Assembly: GCA_946404495.1 (NCBI GenBank)
Contig: CAMJDT010000005.1
Location: 1-64,000 of the forward strand
Origin: an uncultured Bacteroidales bacterium
GTDB taxonomy: Bacteria > Bacteroidota > Bacteroidia > Bacteroidales > Paludibacteraceae
Direction of reading: 5' to 3'
DNA: 64,000 nucleotides
Of this stretch, positions 42,806 through 52,281 are shown piece after piece. The translations under genes and the position numbers were made by a program. The notes under the pieces were generated by a model that was not told where the DNA came from, did no database searches, and saw only the letters and a list, made by a program, of their open reading frames with translations. Position 1 is the stretch's first letter. The number at the start of each line of letters is the position of its first letter.

Positions 42806-43485
42806 TGTTTCTGAGTCGATTGTTATATCAATTCCCTACGTTTCTGCAACGCCTCTATCGGGGCGTTGTGTGGCGTGGGGATACCTCTCATAAGTGCGTA
42901 TATCTGACCTTTGATGACGGCCCTAAGCCCGAAGTGACGGAGCCGCTGCTGGATATCCTTGACCGCTACGGAGTGAAGGCTACCTTCTTTTGGGTAGGGG
43001 AGAACGTATGGCGTTATCCGGATATGGCGCGCGAGGTCGTTCGCCGAGGGCACACAGTCGGCAATCATACCTTCAATCATCTGCCCGGTATGAAGAACCG
43101 CCGTATGCTTTACTGCGATAATGTCTTCCTCGCAGAAGATATGATGCAGCATACATTAGGTCCCGATTGGCAGTCTCACCACCTCTTCCGTCCGCCATAC
43201 GGACGTATGCGTCAGCGTCAAAAACGCATCCTTCGAAAGCATTTTACCATCGTGCTTTGGGACTTCATTACGCACGACTATAATCCTAATTATAACAGCG
43301 AACGTATATTGAGCCTAACCAAGAAGTTTGTTCGCAATGGTTCGGTCATTGTTTTCCATGATAGCCTCAAAGCCAAGAATCAGATGCTCTCGGCCGTTCC
43401 CTTGGTAATAGAATACCTACAGAAAGAGGGCTACGAATTCCGTACTGTGGATACGATCATGCCTCGCGTTGACGCGTCCAACTGA
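42805..43485 (+). CDS. NodB-type polysaccharide deacetylase
   Basis: 226 residues from the ATG at 42805. The NodB motifs are TFDDGPKPE (metal Asp), GNHTFNHL (metal His pair) and FRPPYGRM, with VIFHDS near the C-terminus. There is no clear signal peptide beyond a short hydrophobic N-terminus. Substrate, for example peptidoglycan or another N-acetylated glycan, is not determined. The 3' end overlaps the convergent pnuC gene by 29 bp. Confidence 0.9.
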   Translation: MFLSRLLYQFPTFLQRLYRGVVWRGDTSHKCVYLTFDDGPKPEVTEPLLDILDRYGVKATFFWVGENVWRYPDMAREVVRRGHTVGNHTFNHLPGMKNRRMLYCDNVFLAEDMMQHTLGPDWQSHHLFRPPYGRMRQRQKRILRKHFTIVLWDFITHDYNPNYNSERILSLTKKFVRNGSVIVFHDSLKAKNQMLSAVPLVIEYLQKEGYEFRTVDTIMPRVDASN

Positions 43486-44110
43486 TCCACCCGTACACGC
43501 AATTGATACACCAGAAGATGTATTGCATCAGCATACATCCGTTACCTGCTTGTGCCCACAATACGACATAGACGATATCGATAAGGAACCACAATATCCA
43601 TTGCTCGCTGTAGGCCATAACGAGCAGAACTTGCGCCGCAATAGCCGGAACGGTGGTGAAGGCATCTAGGTAGGGCTGCGGGTCGTCGGTGTAAGTGTCG
43701 AGAATATATCCGGTCGCGAGAGATACCAGGGCGATACCACCTATCAGCAGCATCCACACGCTGCGTTTCAGATGTCGTGTCTCTACGGCCTCCTTCATGC
43801 CTGCACCACGCTTGCGCCATAGGTAGATACCGTATATCTGACTGAGGAAATAGAAGGCGTTGATGCCGATATTGCCGTATAGGTGATTCAGGTAGCAGAT
43901 ATAGGTGTACGTAATGATCTGCGCAAAGCCGAAGAGGAACGTAAAGATATTGCCTACGGAGCAGAGAATGACTGAACAAATACCAAGCATGCCGCTCACG
44001 AGCGACAGAGGGGTGTCAGGCATCCATAGGTAAGCAACCACTTGCACCGTCAGTCCGGTCACGAGAAAGACGGTGGCAAAAATCCTATTTGCGTTTTTCG
44101 TCAGAGGCAT
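43457..44110 (-). CDS. pnuC: PnuC-type nicotinamide riboside/vitamin transporter
   Basis: 217 residues from the ATG at 44110 (MPLTKNAN); an earlier ATG at 44125 is possible. Seven hydrophobic segments and the PnuC motif WILWFLIDIVYVVLW are visible. Family members import nicotinamide riboside or thiamine by facilitated diffusion coupled to phosphorylation inside the cell; the vitamin cannot be told here. The gene begins inside the 3' end of the Ig-like lipoprotein gene, and is last in the long minus-strand run. Confidence 0.85.
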   Translation of the reverse strand: MPLTKNANRIFATVFLVTGLTVQVVAYLWMPDTPLSLVSGMLGICSVILCSVGNIFTFLFGFAQIITYTYICYLNHLYGNIGINAFYFLSQIYGIYLWRKRGAGMKEAVETRHLKRSVWMLLIGGIALVSLATGYILDTYTDDPQPYLDAFTTVPAIAAQVLLVMAYSEQWILWFLIDIVYVVLWAQAGNGCMLMQYIFWCINCVYGWISWTRQREA

Positions 44111-45956
44111 CTTTGCGAATGGCATCCGGTTTCTGGTCCAGTAACGGGATATTCTTCCAGTCAAATATCTCCTCAAAGTCCCAATTAGCCTTGAGCGTCA
44201 GTTTGCGTTGGAAATAGAAGACTTGCTCCGGCTGGCGTCGCGTCATATAATCACCCGTAGTCCATTTGCCGTTGCCGTCCTCATCGATAAAGAGTCTCAG
44301 GTAGTAAGTCTTAGGTGCCAGATACGTGAAGACGGTACCGTCTCTGCGGGCGCGAAGCGAACGAATCGGTTTGTCGTGTTCGTCGAGCAGTTGGATGACG
44401 GCGCGTTCGTCCCAATCCGCCAGTTGCACCTTGAGCGTAGCATATTCGTTTATATTCTTCACTTTCACCTGAAACGCTTTCTTTTCGTTCATCTTACCGT
44501 ATACATCTTCTATCGCGGCGGTGTCGGCTGATAGTTTGTATTCTGCGCCGGGCTCGAGGTGGAAGAGTACGCGCAGTCTCGTGTGCGCCGAATCCGCCAT
44601 CGTGAGGGTGAATGGAACGTCGTTCCACAATGTATCATGCTTCATCTGCAGGTGGATGCTATCCTTCTCGTAGCGAGCAATAGGTTGGGGCGAGATGATC
44701 AGGAGTGTGTCGTAGACCTCAAATCCCGACTTACCGTTACTCGATAGCTGCAGCGGCGTGCGGGCTTCCTTCTTCTGCTGATTGGCGCGCGCTTTGTCCG
44801 ACATACGCGGAGCGCGATAGATGACCTGAACTGTGTCTGTCTGCGGTTGCAACTCGTAGAGGGAGTCTGTTTTGCTGTACTGCATCTCAAATCGGATCGT
44901 ATCCATCCTGAGGGCGGCGGAATCGATGAGCCAATAGACGAGTGTGTCGTTGGTCTTATTGGCTTGCAGGAGAGTGTACTTGGTGAAGTCCACCCAGTTG
45001 GTGTCCGTAGCGAGGCTGTCGCTCTCCAATCGGAGCGCGCGCAAGGTTGGAAGTGTATCTTGTGGCGCCGAGAAATAGAGTGTGAAATAGTGCGCCTTGT
45101 CGCGTACTGCTCGTTGGAAATAGAGGCTCTTTTTGTCCTCATAGAAGAAACGCAGCAGAATATTCGACGGTTCGTAGTAGTAATATTCCACCGTAGTTAT
45201 GCTATCGGGAATAAGCGTGCTGTCGGCCGATAGGGTATCCTTCAGGTAGATAGTGTCATATACGGTCTCTATATGAATATAAGGTGTGATGAGACTGTCC
45301 AGTAGGGCGATACCTTCCCCCGGTTGGTAACAATAATCGCGGCTCACATCGTTCAGTCCGAACAGGCGATACGTGCCCGGCGGGATGTTCTTTATCGAGA
45401 ACTCGCCTTCTTTGTTGGTCTTACCGATCCGGTCGAAGGGCAGTCGTTCAAAGGCGGTGTCGTTGAGATTGCTGTGATAGCCTACTATGACGCCCGATAT
45501 CGGATTCAGGTTCTCTGCATTAATCATCATCCCGTATATCTCGAGCGAGTCAATGTGATTGCCGGTCGAGAAGGAGTAATGATAGTCGTTCAGAGGATTG
45601 CGTTCGTTGTTATCGCGCAAGGCTTCGCCAAAGTCGATGGTATAGGTTGTGCTATCCTTGAGGGGTTCCTTGAACTCGATGCGCACTTTCTTGCCCACGG
45701 CTTTGATCTCCGGAGGATACTGTTGAGGAGGCGATACCAGCACGTTTTTGCTGACGTCGTCGAGTACGATATACTCATCGAACTGAATCTCAATTCGTTT
45801 GGCATCAAAACCGAGCGTACCGTTCTCGGGAGTCTCTTTCATGACGCGTGGAGGCGTCTCATCTTTCGGACCGCCTTGCGGACCCAAACCCCTGTTCGCG
45901 CAGGCATTCATCAATGCCAGCACAACGGCAATATATATGTACCTTTCACTTTTCAC
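44085..45956 (-). CDS. Lipoprotein with SbsA Ig-like (Big_5) domain
   Basis: 623 residues. The lipobox (VVLALMNAC) follows a short N-terminus, so the mature protein is a lipoprotein. The first domain (TPPRVMKETPENGTLGFDAK ... STTYTIDFGEALRDNNERNP, quoted in parts) is the Big_5 Ig-like fold common in Bacteroidota. A later carboxypeptidase-regulatory-like strand pair is present (GEFSIKNIPPGTYRLF). The start is GTG at 45956, in array J, and overlaps the stop of the preceding S41 gene as GTGA. Confidence 0.8.
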   Translation of the reverse strand: MKSERYIYIAVVLALMNACANRGLGPQGGPKDETPPRVMKETPENGTLGFDAKRIEIQFDEYIVLDDVSKNVLVSPPQQYPPEIKAVGKKVRIEFKEPLKDSTTYTIDFGEALRDNNERNPLNDYHYSFSTGNHIDSLEIYGMMINAENLNPISGVIVGYHSNLNDTAFERLPFDRIGKTNKEGEFSIKNIPPGTYRLFGLNDVSRDYCYQPGEGIALLDSLITPYIHIETVYDTIYLKDTLSADSTLIPDSITTVEYYYYEPSNILLRFFYEDKKSLYFQRAVRDKAHYFTLYFSAPQDTLPTLRALRLESDSLATDTNWVDFTKYTLLQANKTNDTLVYWLIDSAALRMDTIRFEMQYSKTDSLYELQPQTDTVQVIYRAPRMSDKARANQQKKEARTPLQLSSNGKSGFEVYDTLLIISPQPIARYEKDSIHLQMKHDTLWNDVPFTLTMADSAHTRLRVLFHLEPGAEYKLSADTAAIEDVYGKMNEKKAFQVKVKNINEYATLKVQLADWDERAVIQLLDEHDKPIRSLRARRDGTVFTYLAPKTYYLRLFIDEDGNGKWTTGDYMTRRQPEQVFYFQRKLTLKANWDFEEIFDWKNIPLLDQKPDAIRKDASDEKRK

Positions 45957-45971
45957 TTTTCACTTTTCAAT
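45944..45971. repeat. Heptamer array J, (TTTCACT)x4
   Basis: Read on the minus strand the units are ATTGAAA, AGTGAAA, AGTGAAA, AGTGAAA. The array encodes the last residues (LKSEK) and stop of the S41 gene and the GTG start and first codons of the lipoprotein gene. Confidence 0.95.
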
Positions 45972-47521
45972 TCTTCTTTGGCTTTCTTGAGCGTCTTATC
46001 ATAGCGCAGAATAAAGGCTACGCGGCCTCGTTGGTAGTAGTAGCGCTCGATAATTTCCTCGCTGAGCAGTTGTTTTACTTCGTCTTTGCGACGCATAATG
46101 ACCTCGCGGTAGTCGGGCGTGAGACGTACCTTGAGTGCCTTCAGTTCGCTCACCAGCACGGTATCGATATCTTCGTGCGAAGCGATATCGAGTACTTCGT
46201 CGATATATTTACCCGTCTCGGTTTCGTAGGTATAGTTTTTCTCGCCGAGGAAGCGGATAAAGTCCTCCAGTTCCTCGTCACTCAATTCAAAGGTCTCGGG
46301 GCTTGCGATCGTCGGATGTGTAGCGTGGTAGCGGGTAGCGTAGTCGAAGAAGAGTTGCTTCCTGTAGAGCGAATAGGTGATATCCACCTTGCTCGAGTCG
46401 GTCATCACGATGTCGGGCAGGATTCCTCCGGCCGTATCTTTCTTGAGTTCATTCCCTTTCTGCCGCTCGCTGTAGTCGATTGCTTGTATGCATCGTCCGG
46501 AAGGCAGGTAATAGTGTGCGGTAGTGACCTTGAGGTGTCCGTCGTAGGCTACGGGACGAATACTCTGCACCAATCCTTTGCCGAAGGTTCGCGTACCGAT
46601 GAGCTTGGCGCGCTTTAGGTCTTGCAGGCTACCGCTCACGATCTCCGAGGCGGATGCGGTCTGGTCATCTACGAGCAGCACCAGCGGCATACTGCGGTAG
46701 AGCGGGGTAGCGGATGTCGTATAGACGCGATTGGATTGCGGTATCTTACCTTTGGTGCTGACCACGTCCGTACCTTTGTCCACAAAGTATCCTACGATAC
46801 GTATCGCCTCATCGATGATGCCGCCACCGTTGCCACGCAGGTCGATCACAAGTTTCTCAATGCCCTGATTCTTCACCATATCTTCTACGGCCAGCAGGAA
46901 ATCTTGCGACGATGATGAGGTGAACTCCGAGAAGAGGATATATCCGATCTTATTATCTAATGCTGTGTAGTAAGTCACGGCGGGCATATGAATCTCGCTA
47001 CGGAGGAACCGACGCACGATGACGCTGTCCACGCCTTCGCGGCGCAGTTTGATGCAGACCTCTGTACCGGGTTTGCCACGCAGTTGGTCGCTCACTTCTT
47101 TGGTATTCTTCTTGAAGCAATCCATCCCGTCCACTTCGAGGAGCGTATCGCCGGCCTGAATATCGTTCATAGCCGCGGGCATACCTTCGTACGGCTCGCT
47201 GATGACTACTACCGAGTCGCGTTGCATGATGATAGCACCTATGCCGCCGTACTTACCTGTGGTCATCATCTTGAGGCTCTCGTCCTCTTCCTTGGGGATA
47301 TAGACAGTATAAGGATCTATTTTATAGAGCATCTGATTGATAGCCGTCTTGGTCAGCAGGTTATAATCCAAGGTGTCGGTATAGTTCATATCCAGCTGAC
47401 GCATCACGTCGGTATAGATGCCGACACACTTATGGATATCTGCCGTTTCGGGTTCGTCGGCGCGTACGTACAAACTTAGGCTCACAAGGAGCGCGAGTGA
47501 GAGTATTCTGATCTGTTTCAT
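45953..47521 (-). CDS. S41 C-terminal processing peptidase (CtpA-like)
   Basis: 522 residues with a signal peptide (ILSLALLVSLSLYVRA), a PDZ domain (GGIGAIIMQRDSVVVISEP ... AGDTLLEVDG, in parts) and the S41 core. The nucleophile Ser lies in DDQTASASEIVSG and the general-base Lys in GTRTFGKGLVQ. It would trim proteins at their C-termini in the periplasm. The last codons and stop are encoded by array J. Confidence 0.93.
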   Translation of the reverse strand: MKQIRILSLALLVSLSLYVRADEPETADIHKCVGIYTDVMRQLDMNYTDTLDYNLLTKTAINQMLYKIDPYTVYIPKEEDESLKMMTTGKYGGIGAIIMQRDSVVVISEPYEGMPAAMNDIQAGDTLLEVDGMDCFKKNTKEVSDQLRGKPGTEVCIKLRREGVDSVIVRRFLRSEIHMPAVTYYTALDNKIGYILFSEFTSSSSQDFLLAVEDMVKNQGIEKLVIDLRGNGGGIIDEAIRIVGYFVDKGTDVVSTKGKIPQSNRVYTTSATPLYRSMPLVLLVDDQTASASEIVSGSLQDLKRAKLIGTRTFGKGLVQSIRPVAYDGHLKVTTAHYYLPSGRCIQAIDYSERQKGNELKKDTAGGILPDIVMTDSSKVDITYSLYRKQLFFDYATRYHATHPTIASPETFELSDEELEDFIRFLGEKNYTYETETGKYIDEVLDIASHEDIDTVLVSELKALKVRLTPDYREVIMRRKDEVKQLLSEEIIERYYYQRGRVAFILRYDKTLKKAKEELKSEK

Positions 47522-47967
47522 ATTTGTGATTGGGGTAGGTAGGGGGTTATATCTTTGTGGTAACTGTAGAGGTCGCGCACGAGTGTCGAACTGACGTGTG
47601 CGTACTCCGGACGGGTGTAGAGCAGTATCGTCTCTACGTCGCCCAACTGCTTATTGGCCTCGGCCATATTACGTTCGTATTCGAAGTCTGCCACGCAGCG
47701 AATGCCTCGCAGGATGAATTGCGCATCGTGTTCGCGAGCGAAATCCACCGTCAGACTATCGTATACCTCCACCTCTACGCGAGGGTTATCGCGGAAGACA
47801 CGATGAATGGCATCCAGCCGTTGCTGCAGGGGGAAGCACTCCTTCTTCTCGCTATTGCGACCGATACCAATCACAATCTTATCGAAGAGATCGAGTCCGC
47901 GGATGACGATGTCGTAGTGTCCTATCGTAAAGGGGTCAAACGACCCGGGAAAAATAGCAGTTCTCAT
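47518..47967 (-). CDS. coaD: Phosphopantetheine adenylyltransferase
   Basis: 149 residues, close to the usual 160. Nucleotidyltransferase motif GSFDPFTIGHYD (TxGH) and the C-terminal YAHVSSTLVRDL (SSTxxR) are present. It makes dephospho-CoA from phosphopantetheine. Start and stop overlap the neighbours by 4 bp each, showing tight coupling. With coaX it gives two CoA-synthesis genes in the window. Confidence 0.95.
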   Translation of the reverse strand: MRTAIFPGSFDPFTIGHYDIVIRGLDLFDKIVIGIGRNSEKKECFPLQQRLDAIHRVFRDNPRVEVEVYDSLTVDFAREHDAQFILRGIRCVADFEYERNMAEANKQLGDVETILLYTRPEYAHVSSTLVRDLYSYHKDITPYLPQSQI

Positions 47968-48962
47968 TGTAGTGCAGCTTGTTTGTTGATAACGGGATTA
48001 TTGTACATCTCATGAAGTTTGTCCATGAGGAAGGCTTCATCCTTGTTGGGGATATCGATAAGCGCAAGACGACTCTTCAAGTAGGCCTCAAACTCGGGCG
48101 AGGTACGGTCGTAGTCCTCGTAGTTAGCATGAATCTGATGGTCTATCTGCCGGCAGATGGCATCGATCTGCTGATTGCGGTTCATCGTGCGCAGCTCCTC
48201 TTCGTTGGCATCGATCCAACCATTGATAGAAGGCGTGAAGTGATAGACCACGCGACCTTTCTGCCCCTTGATACCGGTAGCCATCGATAGGATATCGTCC
48301 TGCTTCGTCTTCTTCCACGTTGCATCATCCCGCTTGAGTTGCATCTCCTGTGCCTTGAGGTAGTCGCAGGGATCGTACTCGTAGTTGATGCTGACGGGAC
48401 AGATATTGAGTTCGCGTACCTTCTGCAGTAGGTCTTTCGATTCGCCGGACATCGTGAGCATCTTGATGACCGAGGGCTGCGTGCGGTCGTTGCCGTCTTT
48501 GGCGCGACCTTCCCGTTGCGCCAGCCATACGGAGCGACCGTGCTCAATCTGCTCGCGGATATATTCCGAGAGTAGTTGTGAGTTAGCCATCTGTTCGTGC
48601 AGTCCCTTGCTGTCGCGAATGACGACGAAACAACGCATCAGCCTAACCACCGGTTCGATCCACCATTTGCCGAACAAATTATTTCCGATGCCCATAAATG
48701 GCCGAATATTCTTCTCCTGACGCAGCATGACGCTCATATAGGCCGCGTCCAGCACGATGTCACGATGGTTGGTCAGAAACAGATGCCCGGGATGCTTCGG
48801 AAAGGGCCAAAAGCGTTGACGAACGTGCTCTGCCCCCTTGACACGGACCGACGAAGTGGTACGGTGCATATTGAGGTAGATGCCCGGAAAGACGATAGGC
48901 CAGTCGATTAATTGCAGCAGCCAGCCGCAACGATAGGCACGTATTTTGCTGAATTTATCCAT
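47964..48962 (-). CDS. PlsC-like acyltransferase
   Basis: 332 residues from the ATG at 48962 (MDKFSK). The acyltransferase signature is NHRDIVLDAA, where the Asp next to the His gives an HRD instead of the canonical HX4D, and the phosphate-binding EGR is in QREGRAKDG. It likely acylates a glycerophosphate-type lipid on the inner membrane. A few hydrophobic stretches at the N-terminus allow membrane attachment. It overlaps recN by 8 bp. Confidence 0.8.
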   Translation of the reverse strand: MDKFSKIRAYRCGWLLQLIDWPIVFPGIYLNMHRTTSSVRVKGAEHVRQRFWPFPKHPGHLFLTNHRDIVLDAAYMSVMLRQEKNIRPFMGIGNNLFGKWWIEPVVRLMRCFVVIRDSKGLHEQMANSQLLSEYIREQIEHGRSVWLAQREGRAKDGNDRTQPSVIKMLTMSGESKDLLQKVRELNICPVSINYEYDPCDYLKAQEMQLKRDDATWKKTKQDDILSMATGIKGQKGRVVYHFTPSINGWIDANEEELRTMNRNQQIDAICRQIDHQIHANYEDYDRTSPEFEAYLKSRLALIDIPNKDEAFLMDKLHEMYNNPVINKQAALQ

Positions 48963-50523
48963 TTTGTAATAGTTCTTTCGCATTATTGATGGCAGCCTCG
49001 GTAGGTGTATTACCGGATAGCAGGGTAGCTATCTCGTGGATACGTTCCTCGCTGTTGAGCACCCGGATGGAGGTCTCGGTACGGGTATCCGTATCGTTCT
49101 TATAGACCTTGATGTGTTGAGCGCCGAGGGCTGCTATCTGAGGCAGGTGGGTGATGGCGATGATCTGTTGCGTGCGTGCCATATCTTGCATAATGAGTCC
49201 CATCTGCGTAGCGATTTCGCCGCTGACGCCGGTGTCTATCTCATCGAAGATAAGGGTCTCCGTCGTGCCGCCCACGAGGGCTTTGATGCACAGCATCAGT
49301 CGGCTCATCTCGCCGCCGGAGGCTACTTCGCTTACGCGACGAAGCGACTGATTGAGGTTAGCGGCAAAGAGCAGTTGCACCTCATCCCGTCCGGTCTCGT
49401 TCCAGTCGAGTAGGGGACGTATCTCGAGGGCTACGTGTGCGTGCTTGACACCTAATTTACCCAAGTCGTTCGCCAGACGTTGGCACATCGGTCCGCCTAC
49501 TTTCTCACGGCTGTCGTGTAGCACTTTGGTACGTTCCTCCAGCGTGCTACGCTCCGCCGTCAGACGCTTCTCCAGCTCCGCGATATCGAGATCGTAGGAG
49601 TCGAGCCGTTGCGTCTGCTCGGCCAGTTCGTCGCGTTTTTGGATGAGTTCGTCTACCGTCTGACATCTGTGTTTCTGCATCAGCCGATTCAGTAGATCGA
49701 TTCGTTCCTCTACCTCCGCGAGCCGTGCGGGATTCATCTCGATGGTGTCGTATAGGTGGCGTGCATCGTGCAGGATATCCTTCAACTCTATCTCCACGCT
49801 GCGCAGTCGTTCCTCCAGTTCGCGATTCGCATCGCCTATACGACTATTGTGCAATCGGCTGATGGCACCGTTCTCGTCGTCGATATTGGCGATCGTTTCG
49901 CCTATACTGCTCTTCAGGCTCTCTGCATTCGAGAGACGGTAAGACTCTTCCTGCAGCTCGTCCCACTCGCCTTCGTGCAGATCCGCATCCTTGAGTTGCT
50001 GATACTGAAAGAGGATATAGTCGGCATCCTGCTTGGCTTTTTCGGCCTGCTGACGCAAGGTACTCAGTTCGGCCTCCGTAGCGCGATATGCCTCGTAGGC
50101 AGCCGTATAGGCTGTGCGCTCCGTTTCGTTTTGCGCTAAGGTATCGACGATATCGAGTTGGAACCGGTTGTCCGCCAATAGCAAGGTCTCATGCTGCGAA
50201 TGGATGTCGATGAGTCGTTTGGCAAGTACCTTGAGTTCGGCTTGCGTGGTGAGTTCATCGTTGACGAAGATACGGCTTCTGCCGTTGCGATTGAGTTCGC
50301 GACGAATCAAATAGTCGCCGAAGTCGGCCTCTATCACACATCTGTCCTCGCCCTCCGTAATGGTCTTGGTATCTACTCTTCCGCCGAGTAGCAATCCGAG
50401 TGCTCCTAATATGATGCTCTTACCGGCACCCGTCTCACCCGTCAGTACGGTCAGTCCCGACGCAAAGTCGATATCCAGATTGGATATCAAGGCGTAGTTC
50501 TGTATATGTAAATGCTGCAGCAT
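48955..50523 (-). CDS. recN: DNA repair protein RecN
   Basis: 522 residues from the ATG at 50523; the first codon of the track ORF (50526) is a TTG, so the next ATG is preferred. SMC-like ATPase: Walker A GETGAGKS near residue 30, a coiled-coil middle (about 150-370), signature VASGGEMSRLML and Walker B TLIFDEIDTGVSG. It holds broken DNA ends during recombinational repair. It is preceded by array K. Confidence 0.95.
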   Translation of the reverse strand: MLQHLHIQNYALISNLDIDFASGLTVLTGETGAGKSIILGALGLLLGGRVDTKTITEGEDRCVIEADFGDYLIRRELNRNGRSRIFVNDELTTQAELKVLAKRLIDIHSQHETLLLADNRFQLDIVDTLAQNETERTAYTAAYEAYRATEAELSTLRQQAEKAKQDADYILFQYQQLKDADLHEGEWDELQEESYRLSNAESLKSSIGETIANIDDENGAISRLHNSRIGDANRELEERLRSVEIELKDILHDARHLYDTIEMNPARLAEVEERIDLLNRLMQKHRCQTVDELIQKRDELAEQTQRLDSYDLDIAELEKRLTAERSTLEERTKVLHDSREKVGGPMCQRLANDLGKLGVKHAHVALEIRPLLDWNETGRDEVQLLFAANLNQSLRRVSEVASGGEMSRLMLCIKALVGGTTETLIFDEIDTGVSGEIATQMGLIMQDMARTQQIIAITHLPQIAALGAQHIKVYKNDTDTRTETSIRVLNSEERIHEIATLLSGNTPTEAAINNAKELLQNG

Positions 50524-50534
50524 CAAAAATAAAT

Positions 50535-50576
50535 ATCAATTATCAATTATCAATTATCAATTGTCAATTATCAACT
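50535..50576. repeat. Heptamer array K, ATCAATT family x6
   Basis: Six phased units between the DUF4835 gene and recN. The DUF4835 stop codon (TAG, 50575-50577) begins in the last unit, and the recN ATG lies 11 bp beyond the other end. Confidence 0.95.
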
Positions 50577-51486
50577 ATTTACCTCCTTTTATCTTCTCGT
50601 ACTGTGCCTGCCTAGTGGGGTCAACGGCATTCAGGGTCTCGTATACCAGGTCTTTCTCCGAGGACGTGCCTTGCGAGAAGATATTGATCAACTCATCCGA
50701 CTTGGCATCCAAGAACACATTCACCGCATAGGTCGCCGGCCGAGCCTTGTTCGTCTCGCGCAGGATCGTGATGCCCTCGGCAATACGAGCGCGACCGTTG
50801 GCTACGTTCTGCGACATCTCGTCCAGTCCGAGACGGTGGTACTCGTAGTAGTAGTTACGAAAGTCGCGGAAGGCCTCGTCCATCAGATTATTGATGAGTG
50901 CATAGCGATTGCGGTTGCTGTCGAACGCCTTCCATCCCTTCACCTCTGCGTCGTCTATCGAAGCCGACTGAGCTGTCGAGACGATACCCTCGCACTCCTG
51001 GAAATACGGCGTACCGCCCAGGCGGGAGTAGGAGTCCATGTCATAGCCGATCAGCAGATAGCAGTAGTAGGCCACCAGTTCGGCGATATTCGTTGTAAAC
51101 ACGCCGGGAGTGTACTCCAGACGGTCGAACTCCTGATAGAGGAAGTTAAACTGCGCATCGCGCATATTGACCATCGTGGAGTAGTACGCGGTATTATATA
51201 CCGGACGGCGGCTCTGGATCTGCATCTCGCAGTGGTAGACGTTGTTATCCACCGAGTTGACGATGATCATCATGCTGCAGTCGATACGTTCCTTCTCGGC
51301 AAAGGTGAGATTGGTCCAGCGGGTCGTGTTGATATACTCCTCCAGGGTCTGGCGAAGCGTCTCATATACCGACTTGTTCGAACCCTCTATCTTGTCCGAA
51401 TTGATGGTCACCTTACAGCGCAACTCCTGAGCGGAGACGAATAGCGCCGTGAGCAGCAATATACTAACGAAGCAGAGTCTTTTCAT
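50575..51486 (-). CDS. DUF4835 family exported protein
   Basis: 303 residues with a signal peptide (RLCFVSILLLTALFVSAQ). The body matches the DUF4835 family of Bacteroidota (LRCKVTINSDKIEG, VYETLRQTLEEYINTTRWT, AYYCYLLIGYDMDSYSRLGG in parts). Some annotations link this family to the type IX secretion system (PorD); I cannot confirm that here, and no other type IX gene is in the window. It overlaps the DUF4831 gene by 23 bp. Confidence 0.85.
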   Translation of the reverse strand: MKRLCFVSILLLTALFVSAQELRCKVTINSDKIEGSNKSVYETLRQTLEEYINTTRWTNLTFAEKERIDCSMMIIVNSVDNNVYHCEMQIQSRRPVYNTAYYSTMVNMRDAQFNFLYQEFDRLEYTPGVFTTNIAELVAYYCYLLIGYDMDSYSRLGGTPYFQECEGIVSTAQSASIDDAEVKGWKAFDSNRNRYALINNLMDEAFRDFRNYYYEYHRLGLDEMSQNVANGRARIAEGITILRETNKARPATYAVNVFLDAKSDELINIFSQGTSSEKDLVYETLNAVDPTRQAQYEKIKGGK

Positions 51487-52222
51487 ACAGCGTCTTGTGA
51501 TTGTAGATTATCCTATAGGTTCTCTTTTTCTCCACCTCGATATAGGTAGGCGGAGTCTTCTTCTTGGCATTCTCGTCGATGATCTGTTGGCGCTCTTTCT
51601 CCACCTTCAGTTCCACGCGGATCGGTTCGCCGCTGAGGTCGTCCTTATCCACGGGGCCGGCTATCTTCGAGAAACGGAGTGCCACGTTCTTTCCCTCCTG
51701 CAGGCTGTCGCACACGATATAGAGGCTGTGTTCGGTCACGGTCGTCGTGCCCACGAACAGAGCTGTCAGTTTCTCCTCTTCCTCGTTGAGGGTCGTGAGT
51801 ACCAACTGCATCGACATACCGTCTGCCGGCATATGATCCGTCTCGCCGGAGAGGGTGTTGACGCGTGCTTCGCGCAGACGGTATATCTGCTTGGCTACGC
51901 ATTCTGCCATCTTCATCGTGCTGCCGGCCAGGATAGCGTCCTCCGACAGCGGCGCTTGCCGTGCTACCGTCTTCTCTTGCTGACCCTCCACGGGTGCTAC
52001 GGGCTCCATCTCCGGTTTCTCGGCTACGATGCACACGTTCTCCAGTACATAAACCGTGCCATCCTCCGTGATGACCTGCCCGGCGTTGAGATAACGGTGG
52101 GCGTATTGATACAGCGGACCGCGTTCGGTCGTGATCTCCTTGTAATCAACCCTGAGACATACCTGTCCCTGCATCGTAAGGCTCATCATCGCGAGCAAGA
52201 TTCCAAAAAACAGTCTTTTCAT
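51464..52222 (-). CDS. DUF4831 family exported protein
   Basis: 252 residues with a signal peptide (LFFGILLAMMSLTMQG). The sequence (ATSED-type ILAGSTMKMAECVAKQIYRLREARVNTL, here quoted in parts, and GMSMQLVLTTLNEEEEKLTALF) matches DUF4831 proteins, which are frequent in Bacteroidales and of unknown function. It is translationally coupled to the DUF4835 gene and may work with it in the envelope. Confidence 0.8.
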   Translation of the reverse strand: MKRLFFGILLAMMSLTMQGQVCLRVDYKEITTERGPLYQYAHRYLNAGQVITEDGTVYVLENVCIVAEKPEMEPVAPVEGQQEKTVARQAPLSEDAILAGSTMKMAECVAKQIYRLREARVNTLSGETDHMPADGMSMQLVLTTLNEEEEKLTALFVGTTTVTEHSLYIVCDSLQEGKNVALRFSKIAGPVDKDDLSGEPIRVELKVEKERQQIIDENAKKKTPPTYIEVEKKRTYRIIYNHKTLYEKTLLR

Positions 52223-52239
52223 ATGATCAATAATGAAAT

Positions 52240-52281
52240 ATTCTTTAATCTTTATTCTTTAATCTTTATTCTTTATTCTTT
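52240..52281. repeat. Heptamer array L, ATTCTTT/AATCTTT x6
   Basis: Six phased units between the DUF4831 start and the aroE 3' end. It encodes the last aroE residues (NKE) and its TAA stop on the minus strand. Confidence 0.95.

Noticed and set aside
50535-50576. CRISPR-like array
   Set aside because: The repeats have a 7-bp period with no unique spacers and no cas genes are in the window; it belongs to the heptamer arrays.
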